Below, piece by piece: positions 29,752 through 38,203 of a stretch of DNA of 64,000 nucleotides. Source of the DNA: Arenibacter troitsensis (GTDB lineage Bacteria; Bacteroidota; Bacteroidia; Flavobacteriales; Flavobacteriaceae); assembly GCF_900177645.1 (NCBI RefSeq), contig NZ_FXAO01000007.1, forward strand, positions 1 to 64,000, given 5' to 3'. Under the pieces are notes generated by a model. That model searched no databases. It saw only the letters and a list, made by a program, of their open reading frames with translations, and was not told where the DNA came from. A program made the translations under genes and the position numbers. Numbering within the stretch: position 1 is the stretch's first letter; each line of letters opens with the position of its first letter.

Positions 29752-30261
29752 ATGAAAAAATTAGTTTTGGCGGTGGTATTCATTGGAGCAATATCTTGCC
29801 AGCAAGAAAAAATAGCTTTTGTGGATAATGTGAAGTTAATGGACACTTATCAGGAGAAAGTGGATATTGAGGCTAAATTCAAAACAAGGAGTGACGCTTT
29901 TGGTAAAAAGAGGGACAGTATTTCTCAGGCTTTTCAAATAGAAGCTCAGGCTTTTCAGGCAAAGGCCCAAAAAATGGCACAGGCCAAGGCTCAAGAGGAG
30001 TATGGTCAATTACAGCAACGCAGTCAGTTTATAGGGCAACAGTTACAGCAGGAGGAACAACAATTGCAAATGCAGGGACAAACGGAGATGGATAGTTTGG
30101 TATCGAAAGTAAAAAAGGAGATTAAGGCCTTTGGAGAATCAAATGGGTATTCCTTTATTTTGACCGGTGGAGACGGGGGAAGTGTACTTTACGGTAAAGA
30201 GGCACATAATGTTACTGATGCTATCGTTAAAATTTTAAACGATAAATACAAAAAGGAGTAA
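29752..30261 (+). CDS. OmpH/Skp-family periplasmic chaperone-like lipoprotein
   Basis: 169 residues. The N-terminus MKKLVLAVVFIGAISC ends in a lipobox-like Cys at residue 16, so a lipoprotein is predicted. KIAFVDNVKLMDTYQEK is the characteristic start of Skp/OmpH. It is followed by a Gln/Ala/Lys-rich coiled coil (about 45-115), the tentacle helices that hold unfolded outer-membrane proteins, and an Skp-like C-terminal strand region (YSFILTGGDGGSVLYG ... DAIVKILNDKYK). The lipid anchor is unlike E. coli Skp, which is soluble. It is monocistronic, with a promoter-like element upstream and a strong terminator downstream. Confidence 0.85.
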   Translation: MKKLVLAVVFIGAISCQQEKIAFVDNVKLMDTYQEKVDIEAKFKTRSDAFGKKRDSISQAFQIEAQAFQAKAQKMAQAKAQEEYGQLQQRSQFIGQQLQQEEQQLQMQGQTEMDSLVSKVKKEIKAFGESNGYSFILTGGDGGSVLYGKEAHNVTDAIVKILNDKYKKE

Positions 30262-30296
30262 AGTTTTAGAGGTGCTATCCATAAGGACTTATATTT

Positions 30297-30332
30297 AAAA
30301 AAACCTTCGAAGATTAATTCGAAGGTTTTTTT
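30297..30332 (+). terminator. rho-independent terminator after the OmpH-like gene
   Basis: The perfect stem CCTTCGAA/TTCGAAGG has a 6-base loop, with A7 on the left and T7 on the right, 35 bp past the stop. Confidence 0.88.
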
Positions 30333-30832
30333 GATTTGTGGGCTATGTTTTCCTGTTTGATTCATTTTAAGATATGCTCAGTATTGTGTAGCGCTAGATT
30401 AGTGTATATGTAGCAGGCTATAAGAGATTTGTTAATCTATTTTGTAACGCTAGATAAGTATTATATTTAAAACGCTCCACGAGTTGATTATATATTTTGG
30501 ATTGTCTAATTATTTAAAAAATAAATATTCATTTTATTTTTGAGTTAATCTAAACTTGTACCACACTTAAGAAATAATTTGGACAGTTTAAGTATTTATC
30601 TTACAATTGATGTGCTGTTATGAAATATATGTTAAATTTTATCGCATTAGCTGATATTTCGGTAGGTTCATCGTATTTTTACCCCCATTCCCCCTTAACA
30701 TTTTATTAAGAGCAATCTTGAGGTGAGTTTTTTGCTTTGATTTGGCTTCCAAGTACTTACTAAATCGTATACGTTTAGGTAAGATTTTTTTAACAAATTA
30801 TTTATTATTAACCCCACAAACATTTATGAATT
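30333..30832. other. 500 bp AT-rich non-coding stretch upstream of the secreted Ig-repeat protein
   Basis: No gene is recognised. Two short imperfect copies of CGCTAGAT-AGT occur, near 30391 and 30442. The stretch probably carries the promoter and a long leader of the 30833 gene, but no exact TAnnTTTG element stands close to the ATG. Confidence 0.35.
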
Positions 30833-33106
30833 ATGAAAACAAAAATTACTTTATTTTTATTAATTAACACTATTTTTTTCTATCAGGCCTATGCCCAGTG
30901 TACGGGTGCTGATTTTGAAGAAAGAAATGGGATTGCCATTTTGGAAATGGAATCAAAATTGGCGGGTAGCTGGCGGAAGGAATCCGTTTCCAATGCATCT
31001 GCCGGTTCGACTCTTGCTTACAGGGGATCGGATTCATTTGGTGCTCCAGGTAGTTCTGTAATTACCTATAGTGTTAGAATTAATTCTCCAGGTACTTACC
31101 GATTTATTTGGAGAAACAAGATTGGTGTAATAGCCAGTAGTAACCCCTCAACCGAGCATAACGACTCTTGGCTTAAAATCAATGCCTCTGATTTTTTTGG
31201 ATTAAAGGGCACTCACAGGGTTTACCCTGGTGGTTCTGGAAAATCTCCGGTGGCCAATGGGGCTACATCTGGTGGTTATTTTAAAGTTTATACAAATACG
31301 ATTGATTGGAGTTGGTCTACAAAGACAAGTGATAATGATGCTCATTTTGTTTATGCTACTTTCAATCAAACTGGGGTTTATTCCATACAGGTATCCGGCA
31401 GATCAAATGGGCATCTTATAGATAGAATGGTTCTGTACAAAGAGAGTAGCTATTCGGAATCCACAGCCCAAAACTTGTCAACAGCCCAGACAAATTGTAG
31501 TGGAGGTTCTACCCCTCCAACAACACCTACCCCTCCAACACCACCTCCAGCAAACAACACTCCACCAACTGTGAGTTTTTCGAACATCACTAACGGACAG
31601 AATTTTTCAGTAGGCAGTAGTTTATCTGTTGGACTATCTGCAAATGATTCTGACGGTAGTATTTCGAAACATGAACTTTTTGTTAATAATTCTTTGGTTG
31701 ATACTGACGGAGCATCTTATTCACCATATCAATTGACCCAACTTAGCGCAGGCAGTTACTCACTGAAGGCTACGGTTACAGATAACAGTGGCGCAAGTAC
31801 TTCGGCAACGGTTAACTTCACCGTAGGAGGTAGCACAACACCTCCTCCAGTTCCTACCCCGCCTACCGGCAATAATCCGCCAACTGTTAATTTCACCAAT
31901 TTCAGTAACGGACAGAGTTTTTCAGTTGGAGGAACTTTGGCCATAGGACTAAATGCAAATGATACAGATGGCAGTATATCCAAACATGAAATTTTTGTGA
32001 ACAATGTATTGGTAGATACAGACGGAGCATCTTACACGCCTCATCCGCTTGCCTTGACAAGTTCAGGAAGTTATTCAATAAAGGCTACTGTTACAGATAA
32101 CAGTGGCACTAGTACTTCTACAACTGCAAATATTACAGTTGGAAGTGGTTCTCCTACCCCTCCGACTCCGCCAACAGGCGGAAGTAACAATCCAATAGTT
32201 AATTTTTCCAACTTGAGCAATGGTCAACAAGTGGCAATAGGAAGTACTGTTTCTGTTGGAGTAAACGCTAGCGATGCGGATGGAAGTATTGTTAAATATC
32301 AAATTTATGTAGATGGTATATTGGTGGATACGGATGGGTCCAATTATACGCCGCATCCAATTGTTGGTATTTCAGCCGGTAATCATGAGATAAAAGTAAT
32401 TGTAACAGATAATTCCGGAGCTACAGCTTCGAGTACAATAGTTATAGTTGCGGGTTCAGGGACACCAACAAATCCAACTCCCACACCTTCCGCTATAAGT
32501 TTTAATTTAATTAATGCCTCCTCTAATGCAAGTATTGGTCCACTTTCCAATGGCACATCAATTAGTTCAAATGATGCCCAGGGGGTTAATGTAAGGGCCA
32601 ATGCACCAACAAATACACAAAGTGTTGTCTTTACCCTTTCGGGTGCATTGTCTAGAAGCTGGACAGAATCTGCCGCGCCTTATGCTCTATTTGGTGATAC
32701 AAATGGAGATTACATTCCTGTTAACCTGCCCAACGGTTCTTATAGTTTGAAAGCTGTTGCACATTCGGGCAGTAATGGCTCGGGAAGTATTATTGCCAAT
32801 ACAACAATTAATTTTTCAATAGCTGCTAGCTCTGGGCTTACAGCGAAAACCATTGCCTACCCCAACCCTGTAAAAAGTGATGGCAGAATTAGCCTTAAAT
32901 TGCCTACAGGTACTTCCGGCGAATATACCTATTATGTGACCAATGCACTTGGTATTCAATTGGAAAAGGGAGATTTTACAACGTCAGAATCACAAACCGA
33001 TATTGAATTACAACTTTCCAATTTGGGAAGACAAATACCTGGAGTTTATTACTTGACACTTGTTTCTTCAGTTTCAAAACAGACTATTCCCATAGTACGG
33101 GAGTAA
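30833..33106 (+). CDS. secreted Ig-repeat protein with N-terminal carbohydrate-binding-like domain and T9SS type A sorting signal
   Basis: 757 residues. A signal peptide (about 1-21, ...QAYAQ) is followed by a beta-rich domain (about 25-205, with WRKE, TYRFIWRNK, DSWLKI and RMVLYKES). That domain resembles C-terminal carbohydrate-binding domains of glycoside hydrolases, but the assignment is tentative. Pro/Thr linkers (TPPTTPTPPTPPP and similar) separate three closely similar Ig-like modules at about 245-335, 345-435 and 450-540. Each reads PxVxFxN-x-S/TNGQ ... DxDGSI-x-K-x-x-[IL][FY]V-x-x-x-LVDTDG. A less similar module follows, and the last ~80 residues (TIAYPNPVKSDGRISL...GVYYLTLVS) are a type A T9SS signal. 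No catalytic domain is present, so a surface lectin or adhesin is likely. Confidence 0.82.
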   Translation: MKTKITLFLLINTIFFYQAYAQCTGADFEERNGIAILEMESKLAGSWRKESVSNASAGSTLAYRGSDSFGAPGSSVITYSVRINSPGTYRFIWRNKIGVIASSNPSTEHNDSWLKINASDFFGLKGTHRVYPGGSGKSPVANGATSGGYFKVYTNTIDWSWSTKTSDNDAHFVYATFNQTGVYSIQVSGRSNGHLIDRMVLYKESSYSESTAQNLSTAQTNCSGGSTPPTTPTPPTPPPANNTPPTVSFSNITNGQNFSVGSSLSVGLSANDSDGSISKHELFVNNSLVDTDGASYSPYQLTQLSAGSYSLKATVTDNSGASTSATVNFTVGGSTTPPPVPTPPTGNNPPTVNFTNFSNGQSFSVGGTLAIGLNANDTDGSISKHEIFVNNVLVDTDGASYTPHPLALTSSGSYSIKATVTDNSGTSTSTTANITVGSGSPTPPTPPTGGSNNPIVNFSNLSNGQQVAIGSTVSVGVNASDADGSIVKYQIYVDGILVDTDGSNYTPHPIVGISAGNHEIKVIVTDNSGATASSTIVIVAGSGTPTNPTPTPSAISFNLINASSNASIGPLSNGTSISSNDAQGVNVRANAPTNTQSVVFTLSGALSRSWTESAAPYALFGDTNGDYIPVNLPNGSYSLKAVAHSGSNGSGSIIANTTINFSIAASSGLTAKTIAYPNPVKSDGRISLKLPTGTSGEYTYYVTNALGIQLEKGDFTTSESQTDIELQLSNLGRQIPGVYYLTLVSSVSKQTIPIVRE
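31564..32452 (+). repeat. three tandem Ig-module DNA repeats (about 300 bp each)
   Basis: Copies begin near 31564, 31870 and 32190. Blocks such as AACGGACAGA..TTTTTCAGT and ACAGATAACAGTGGC recur in the first two copies; the third is more diverged. They encode the three homologous Ig-like modules and are separated by Pro/Thr-rich linkers. The similarity is high enough to allow recombination. Confidence 0.7.
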
Positions 33107-33130
33107 AAGATAGAGTTAATTTAACTTATA

Positions 33131-33162
33131 AAATCAGCTTCCATTTGAAGCTGATTTTTTTT
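33131..33162 (+). terminator. rho-independent terminator after the secreted Ig-repeat gene
   Basis: The 11 bp stem AAATCAGCTTC/GAAGCTGATTT has a 5-base loop and runs into a T-tract, 24 bp past the stop. Confidence 0.88.
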
Positions 33163-33407
33163 ATATAGCAACATTAAAGTTATTAATTGAAACGGAATTA
33201 TCTTAGTTTGTTACACGAGCCGAGGTAATTTCCTAAGTACATATCTATTGAGATTGATCATTAGGGTATTTCTATGGATAACCGACTTATTAGTTTAAAT
33301 TTGAGTAAAAGGAAGATTCAATTTCATGCTTGCCGTAATGAAATTGTATGTTCATCGACTAAACAAAGGTGTAAGTTTTTAGCTAAGATGATGCAACTTT
33401 AGTATTA

Positions 33408-34103
33408 ATGCAGGAACATTGTAAAATAAATAGTAACGCAATTCTCATTTTTGCCAATTCCTCCAAGGAAGAATTGAAACATAAGTGTATGCCCAAGGGT
33501 GGTGTATTATTTCAAGGGTTAACGGAACATGCAATAAATACGGCAAAAAAAACAGGACTTCCCCATTTTCTTATTACCGAAAAGGAGCAATATGGAAATT
33601 CTTTTGGGGAAAGGTTTGTAAATGCAATCAAATCCATTTTCGATAAGGGATATGATAATGTTATTACCATAGGGAACGATACCCCCCAATTAAAATCCTC
33701 CGATATCATAAAAGCTTCCAGGCTACTTCAAGCTAAGAAAGCTGTTTTGGGGCCTTCCAGGGATGGTGGTTTTTATTTAATGGGTCTCCATAAATCCCAA
33801 TTTGATGTTAGGGCTTTTATGGACTTACCTTGGAAAACAAATACACTTACAAAAAAAATAACCACACTAATTGAAGCCTCCAAGGTAGATGTAATTCAAC
33901 TTCGTATCTTGTTGGATTTGGATACTAGCGAGGATTTACAGAGGATTTTAAAAGGGTTAAAAGATACTTCCAAAAAGATCTTTCTACTAATCCTCTCCTT
34001 GGTTGCACCATTTAGAGAAATTATTGTTCAGGGTTTTGTTCCTTCAGTCTTTAACTTTAACAACACTTATTTTAATAAGGGTTCTCCCTTTCCACTTCAT
34101 TAG
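33408..34103 (+). CDS. DUF2064 (TIGR04282-type, GT-A fold) glycosyltransferase-like protein
   Basis: 231 residues. The GT-A-like core has ITIGNDTPQL (about residues 87-95, in place of the family's IGSDCPxL) and GPSRDGGFYLMGL (about 115-127). These are the nucleotide-sugar and metal region of DUF2064, annotated as 'rSAM/selenodomain-associated transferase 1'. That name comes from frequent co-occurrence with the ArsS-type radical SAM protein, which is encoded 560 bp downstream here. It may transfer or activate a sugar in arsenosugar formation; that is inference. The last ~30 residues (about 200-231) look less conserved. A 200 bp gap separates it from the next gene. Confidence 0.8.
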   Translation: MQEHCKINSNAILIFANSSKEELKHKCMPKGGVLFQGLTEHAINTAKKTGLPHFLITEKEQYGNSFGERFVNAIKSIFDKGYDNVITIGNDTPQLKSSDIIKASRLLQAKKAVLGPSRDGGFYLMGLHKSQFDVRAFMDLPWKTNTLTKKITTLIEASKVDVIQLRILLDLDTSEDLQRILKGLKDTSKKIFLLILSLVAPFREIIVQGFVPSVFNFNNTYFNKGSPFPLH

Positions 34104-34117
34104 CTAGTATTGGTTAA

Positions 34118-34131
34118 GGAAATATATTTCC
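34118..34131. promoter_or_regulatory. 14 bp palindrome GGAAATATATTTCC in the spacer before the CMD-arsS pair
   Basis: A perfect inverted repeat 14 bp past the DUF2064 stop and 172 bp before the next start codon. It could be an operator for the pair, but no regulator can be assigned and chance is possible in AT-rich DNA. Confidence 0.3.
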
Positions 34132-34302
34132 GTAACATTCTTCTCCCATATCCTAAAAATCTTAGTTGCCGGATAGTACCCCGGTATAGTGGCTTTCTGC
34201 CCTCTTCAAGGTTTTACCATAAAGTTATGGGATAAAAAAATTATTAATAAAGGAAACCAACAAAACCTAGGTTTTCCAAAATAACTATTTAAAATATATA
34301 TT

Positions 34303-34638
34303 ATGGCAGATTCTTATTATGACCCGGCAGATTTACGCAAGTTTGGAAATATAACCGAATGGAGCGAGGAACTTGGTACCAAGTTCTTTGATTACTACGG
34401 AAAGGTATTTGAGGAAGGGGCCCTTAGTGCTAGGGAAAAATCCCTAATCGCTTTGGCAGTGGCCCATGTGGTTAAGTGTCCCTATTGTATTGATGCCTAT
34501 ACCAAAGACGGTCTGCAAAAAGGGATAACTAAGGAGGAGATGATGGAAGCGGTACATGCAGGTGCGGCCATTGAAAGCGGTGCAACCTTAGTACATGGAG
34601 TTCAAATGATGAATAAGTACAATAAGCTTTCCATGTAA
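34303..34638 (+). CDS. arsenosugar-associated carboxymuconolactone decarboxylase/AhpD-like protein
   Basis: 111 residues, the single-domain CMD size. The redox-type motif HVVKCPYCIDAY (about 55-66) has Cys59 and Cys62 of the AhpD CxxC pair. The His four residues after the second Cys in AhpD is Tyr66 here. The family start DLRKFGNITEWSEELGTKFFDYYGKVF and the HAGAAIESGATLVHG tail fit the 'arsenosugar biosynthesis-associated peroxidase-like' subgroup. The gene lies 25 bp before arsS in the same direction, so the two are likely co-transcribed. A redox role beside the radical SAM enzyme is inferred from context only. Confidence 0.82.
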   Translation: MADSYYDPADLRKFGNITEWSEELGTKFFDYYGKVFEEGALSAREKSLIALAVAHVVKCPYCIDAYTKDGLQKGITKEEMMEAVHAGAAIESGATLVHGVQMMNKYNKLSM

Positions 34639-34663
34639 AAAAGTGCTTTAATACTATGTAAGA

Positions 34664-35719
34664 ATGGCAACAAAATCTTTAAAGGCAAGGCACAATGCCC
34701 TTGTCACAGATAATAAACAATTGGAAATCCTTGAAGGCGGTATTTTCGAAAATGGGGAATTACCATATTTTAAGGATAAAATTGCCCAAATTGGGCAGTT
34801 TCCATTGCGCCCAAAAACATTGGAAATTCTACAAATCAATGTTGGGTATATGTGCAATCAGGTTTGTGAACACTGTCATGTGGATGCAGGTCCCGATAGA
34901 AAGGAAATAATGACTAGGGAAACCATGGAGCAATGCCTGGAGGTCATCCGCAATACGGGTGCCCATACTTTAGATTTAACAGGAGGTGCCCCGGAGATGA
35001 ATCCCAATTTTAGGTGGTTTGTGGAAGAGGCTTCTAGAGCAGGGGTAAAGGATTTTATTGTACGTTCCAACCTTACCATCATTAGGGCCAACAAGAAATA
35101 TTATAATCTTCCGGAGTTTTTTAAAAAATATAATATCCATGTTGTTTCGTCCATGCCCCATTACACCCGTGGCAAAACGGACAAACAGCGGGGAGAAGGA
35201 GTGTTCGACAAGTCCATCAAAGCACTTCAGGAACTGAACGCCGTTGGTTATGGTATGCCGGATAGTTCGTTGCGATTGGACCTGGTCTATAATCCCTCTG
35301 GCGCTTTTTTACCAGGAGACCAATCAGCACTTGAGCGCGATTTTAAAAAGGCACTGATGGAAGATTTTGAAATTCAATTCCATAATCTCTTTGCCATAAC
35401 AAACTTGCCAATAGCCCGTTTTTTGGATTATTTAATGGCTTCAGGGAATTATGAAGATTATATGTATTCCCTAGTAGAGGCGTATAACCCTTCCGCCGTG
35501 GAAAATGTTATGTGTACCAATACTATTTCGGTGAGTTGGGATGGATGGTTGTATGATTGCGACTTCAATCAGATGTTAGGGCTTAAAGTGGCCAGTAAGA
35601 TCAAACATATTAAGGATTATAACGAGGAGGTTCTTACAGATAGGAACATTATAGTTTCGCAGCATTGTTTTGGGTGTACGGCAGGAGCGGGGAGTAGTTG
35701 TCAGGGGTCGGTAACCTAA
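34664..35719 (+). CDS. arsS: radical SAM protein ArsS (arsenosugar biosynthesis)
   Basis: 351 residues. The radical SAM 4Fe-4S motif CNQVCEHCHVDAGPDRKE places Cys at 64, 68 and 71, followed by DLTGGAPEMNPNFRW. The C-terminal domain ends HCFGCTAGAGSSCQGSVT (about residues 334-351), the hallmark cysteine-rich tail of the ArsS/rSAM-selenodomain family. All positions in this tail are ordinary Cys codons; there is no in-frame TGA that could encode selenocysteine. In cyanobacteria ArsS links a 5'-deoxyadenosyl group to dimethylarsenite made by ArsM. No ArsM is encoded in this window. Neighbours (CMD-like protein, DUF2064) fit the arsenosugar grouping. Confidence 0.9.
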   Translation: MATKSLKARHNALVTDNKQLEILEGGIFENGELPYFKDKIAQIGQFPLRPKTLEILQINVGYMCNQVCEHCHVDAGPDRKEIMTRETMEQCLEVIRNTGAHTLDLTGGAPEMNPNFRWFVEEASRAGVKDFIVRSNLTIIRANKKYYNLPEFFKKYNIHVVSSMPHYTRGKTDKQRGEGVFDKSIKALQELNAVGYGMPDSSLRLDLVYNPSGAFLPGDQSALERDFKKALMEDFEIQFHNLFAITNLPIARFLDYLMASGNYEDYMYSLVEAYNPSAVENVMCTNTISVSWDGWLYDCDFNQMLGLKVASKIKHIKDYNEEVLTDRNIIVSQHCFGCTAGAGSSCQGSVT

Positions 35720-35889
35720 AATTGTTTATTAAAATTATGCCAAAGAGGTTCTTTGCATATCGGAGGTGAAAGGACCAATTGGTTTGTTGGGTTTTAAAAA
35801 AGGGCTTAACTATAGTTTTTTTGAGCATTTTATCGATTTAAACATATTTTTAGCACTTATATTTAAATAAAAGGCCGGAATTGGAGTTA

Positions 35890-35918
35890 GGGTAACAGAC
35901 TGAAAAGTCTGTTTACCC
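35890..35918. promoter_or_regulatory. inverted repeat just upstream of the TetR gene (possible operator)
   Basis: The arms AACAGACT and AGTCTGTT pair perfectly around GAAA, and the outer GGGT/ACCC extends the stem with one bulged T. It ends 13 bp before the TetR start codon, a position suited to autoregulation. As RNA it would form a GNRA-loop hairpin in the leader. No T-tract follows, so termination is unlikely. Confidence 0.55.
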
Positions 35919-35931
35919 AAAACCAAATCTT

Positions 35932-36546
35932 ATGGACAAACAATTGAAACGCATGGCTACCATGCAGCGCATACAAACCACCGGCTTGGAGATTTTTTAC
36001 CAAAAGGGCTATTTTAATACAAGTATTGATGATATATTAAAGGAGCTCTCCCTTTCAAAAGGAGCTTTTTATTACCATTTTCAATCCAAGGAAGAGTATT
36101 TTATAAGTATTGTACAGAATCTACTTTTTAGAAAGGTCTATAGTAGTTTAATTGAACCAATAGAAGGTCAAGAAGACCCCTTGAACAAGATTGTAGCCTG
36201 TTTTGATGATGCGTTGGAAACTGCAGAGCATAACTTTCTGGATTATGGATTCGTTTTAAGTAATTTTATTACTGAATTTAATGGGAAGAACCCTGATATA
36301 ATGAATTATCTACAGGACATTTTGAAGGTGTGGGAAGTTAATTTGGTAACAGCCCTTCAAAAAGGAAAAACGGATGGATATGTTGACAGGCATATAGATA
36401 GTGAAGCTGTGGCCACCTACCTAATTTCGTCCTATATCGGGATACGTACATTGATGGTTGAAGGCAATAGTAAGATGTTGCGATATAAGTATATTCAACA
36501 GCTTCGTCAATACTTCAAATTAATAGAGTACAAAGAGCCGGCATAG
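35932..36546 (+). CDS. TetR/AcrR-family transcriptional regulator
   Basis: 204 residues. The N-terminal helix-turn-helix reads IQTTGLEIFYQKGYFNTSIDDILKELSLSKGAFYYHFQSKEEYF (about 13-57), the TetR signature including GAFYYHF. The C-terminal ~140 residues form the helical ligand and dimer domain, typical of the TetR_C_6-like subgroup. The ligand is unknown. An inverted repeat ends 13 bp upstream of the start, suggesting self-regulation. The gene follows arsS by 212 bp in the same direction; control of the arsenosugar genes is possible but not shown. No efflux pump is adjacent. Confidence 0.88.
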   Translation: MDKQLKRMATMQRIQTTGLEIFYQKGYFNTSIDDILKELSLSKGAFYYHFQSKEEYFISIVQNLLFRKVYSSLIEPIEGQEDPLNKIVACFDDALETAEHNFLDYGFVLSNFITEFNGKNPDIMNYLQDILKVWEVNLVTALQKGKTDGYVDRHIDSEAVATYLISSYIGIRTLMVEGNSKMLRYKYIQQLRQYFKLIEYKEPA

Positions 36547-36662
36547 TTTGTTGTTTTAGGATGAAGCTAGATTCCGTTTTGGAAAGTCCACCGATTTAGA
36601 GATCTCCAGTATTACAAAGCGATTAAGAATAGAGGTGAAGTTTAAGCCTAACACGATCAACT

Positions 36663-36981
36663 TCCCATTATCAGTTTATTTATATGTCGCATTGAAAAGC
36701 CATTAGTGCGACTTCTTATTGTTGATCTTTCGCTCTGTAGAATTGATTACTAAGGTCATTTCGACCAAAGGGAGAAATCTCACTTGTGGCTCAATTCATT
36801 AAGGATTGAATTCCCCTGCTGCTCACGGTTTCCCTTCTTGGCGTTCTCCAACCCTTCAAAGTGCTTAGAATATTCGTGAAGCTTCGTCAGTATGTATTAT
36901 CTATTTCCCATGATTGAGTGTGTATATACGTTAAGTTAAAGAGCCATTTGTTCGACTTCTTGTCGCTCATGCTTCGCTTTG
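36663..36981. repeat. pair of ~75 bp imperfect direct repeats in the spacer
   Basis: Copies at about 36663-36737 and 36904-36981 share TTCCCAT, AGCCATT, CGACTTCTT and TTCGCT blocks in the same order, about 241 bp apart. No gene is recognised in the 484 bp spacer between the TetR and GT9 genes. It looks like decayed duplicated extragenic DNA. Confidence 0.5.
36755..36782. repeat. dispersed Bacteroidota-type extragenic repeat (GTCATTTCGACC...GAGAAATCTCA)
   Basis: The string resembles the GTCATTTCGA...GGAGAAATCT element scattered between genes in many Bacteroidota genomes. It lies between the two imperfect direct repeats. A whole-genome count would confirm it. Confidence 0.45.
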
Positions 36982-37030
36982 AAGAAGTGTCGAGGCCAGT
37001 CAACCACGCTGCAAAAAATAACCCGAATAG

Positions 37031-38158
37031 TTATCGTGATAATTGTCTGTTTATCATTTCCTCAATTTTAGAAAGAACATCCTCAGGTGCTATGGTGCGC
37101 ATTACATTTTCATACCCGGGAGGGTATTTGTTTCCATAGACCGATGTTGGGATCAGCGGAAATTGCTCCCTATCCGCCAACAAGGCATTTTGAGGATCTT
37201 GTTTAAACGGATAGAATCCCGCATACGGATGGGTTACACCCCATAAGGTTAGGGTAGGGATTCCAAATAATGCAGCTAAATGGGCATTACCGCTATCCAT
37301 GGCCAACATTAAATTTAACTGTGAGATTAAAGCCAATTCCTCCTTGAAGGTCAATTTTCCCACCAGATTAATACTGTTCTCGAAATTACGTTCCCATTTA
37401 TCCAATATAGTTTTTTCCCTTTCCCCTCCACCAAATAACAATATTTTGAAGCCACTGGTTTTGTTTAGGCTATGAACTACCTTTTCCATCAAATCCAAAG
37501 GATACATTTTGCCGTTAAATGCTGCAAAAGGAGCAATACCTATCCATTTTTGTTCCTTGCCCTTTAACAATTTCTTTGTGGAAGGGGCTATAGCCCTTTT
37601 AGGTAGTGGATTTGCTTTTTCCATATCTATTGGCATGGCCAATTTCCCAAAAATATCCGCATAGCGTTGGTGGGTAGTTTTCAAAGGTTCAAAAACTTTA
37701 TGGGTCAGGGAGGTCAAAGCCTTCTTTCCTGCCCTGCCTTTATCCACTTGGACAAACGGAATTGATCCCAACTTAAAATACAGCCTAAGGATGTTGCTGC
37801 GTAGTACATTGTGCATGTCGGCAACCATATCTATATGGAGACTTTTAAGTTCCTTATAGAGCTTCCAAAGTCCAAAAACGCCCTTGTGCTTCCCTTTTAC
37901 ATCCGCCTCGTAAACGGTTACATTATTGAGTTCAGAAAAAAGAGGGCTAAAAAACGCTCTGGTAAGCACGGTAATTTTAACCTTGGGATATTGCTCCAAT
38001 AAAGCGGCTATAATAGGAACTGTCATGGCTACGTCTCCCATGGCCGACAATCGAATTACCAGAATATGTAATCCTTCCCCAGCCGAAGATGCAGGTTCTT
38101 CAATTCCATTTTTAGCGGTCTCAGAATGGGCGATTGGAATTTTGGGCGCTATTTCCAT
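37031..38158 (-). CDS. glycosyltransferase family 9 (LPS heptosyltransferase-like)
   Basis: 375 residues. HILVIRLSAMGDVAMTVPII (about 31-50) is the GT9 N-terminal nucleotide-binding start. The C-terminal block AMDSGNAHLAALFGIPTLTLWGVTHPYAGFYPF is the donor-binding signature with the D-x-G-x-x-H core. GT9 enzymes add heptose or related sugars to the lipopolysaccharide core at the inner face of the inner membrane. About 30 extra residues (PKIPIAHSETAKNGIEEPASS) precede the usual family start, and no start codon lies closer, so the extension appears real. It follows the DUF4254 gene by 45 bp, a pair seen in other Flavobacteriia. Confidence 0.9.
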   Translation of the reverse strand: MEIAPKIPIAHSETAKNGIEEPASSAGEGLHILVIRLSAMGDVAMTVPIIAALLEQYPKVKITVLTRAFFSPLFSELNNVTVYEADVKGKHKGVFGLWKLYKELKSLHIDMVADMHNVLRSNILRLYFKLGSIPFVQVDKGRAGKKALTSLTHKVFEPLKTTHQRYADIFGKLAMPIDMEKANPLPKRAIAPSTKKLLKGKEQKWIGIAPFAAFNGKMYPLDLMEKVVHSLNKTSGFKILLFGGGEREKTILDKWERNFENSINLVGKLTFKEELALISQLNLMLAMDSGNAHLAALFGIPTLTLWGVTHPYAGFYPFKQDPQNALLADREQFPLIPTSVYGNKYPPGYENVMRTIAPEDVLSKIEEMINRQLSR

Positions 38159-38203
38159 TTATATATTCAATAATCCCTTAAATATGGGAAGGCAAATTTG
38201 ACT

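Noticed and set aside
35665-35719. Selenocysteine in the ArsS C-terminus
   Set aside because: All cysteine positions in the HCFGCTAGAGSSC tail use TGT; there is no in-frame TGA before the TAA stop.
36547-37030. A tRNA, small RNA or broken coding gene in the spacer
   Set aside because: No cloverleaf and no family-like translation; only degenerate repeats were found.
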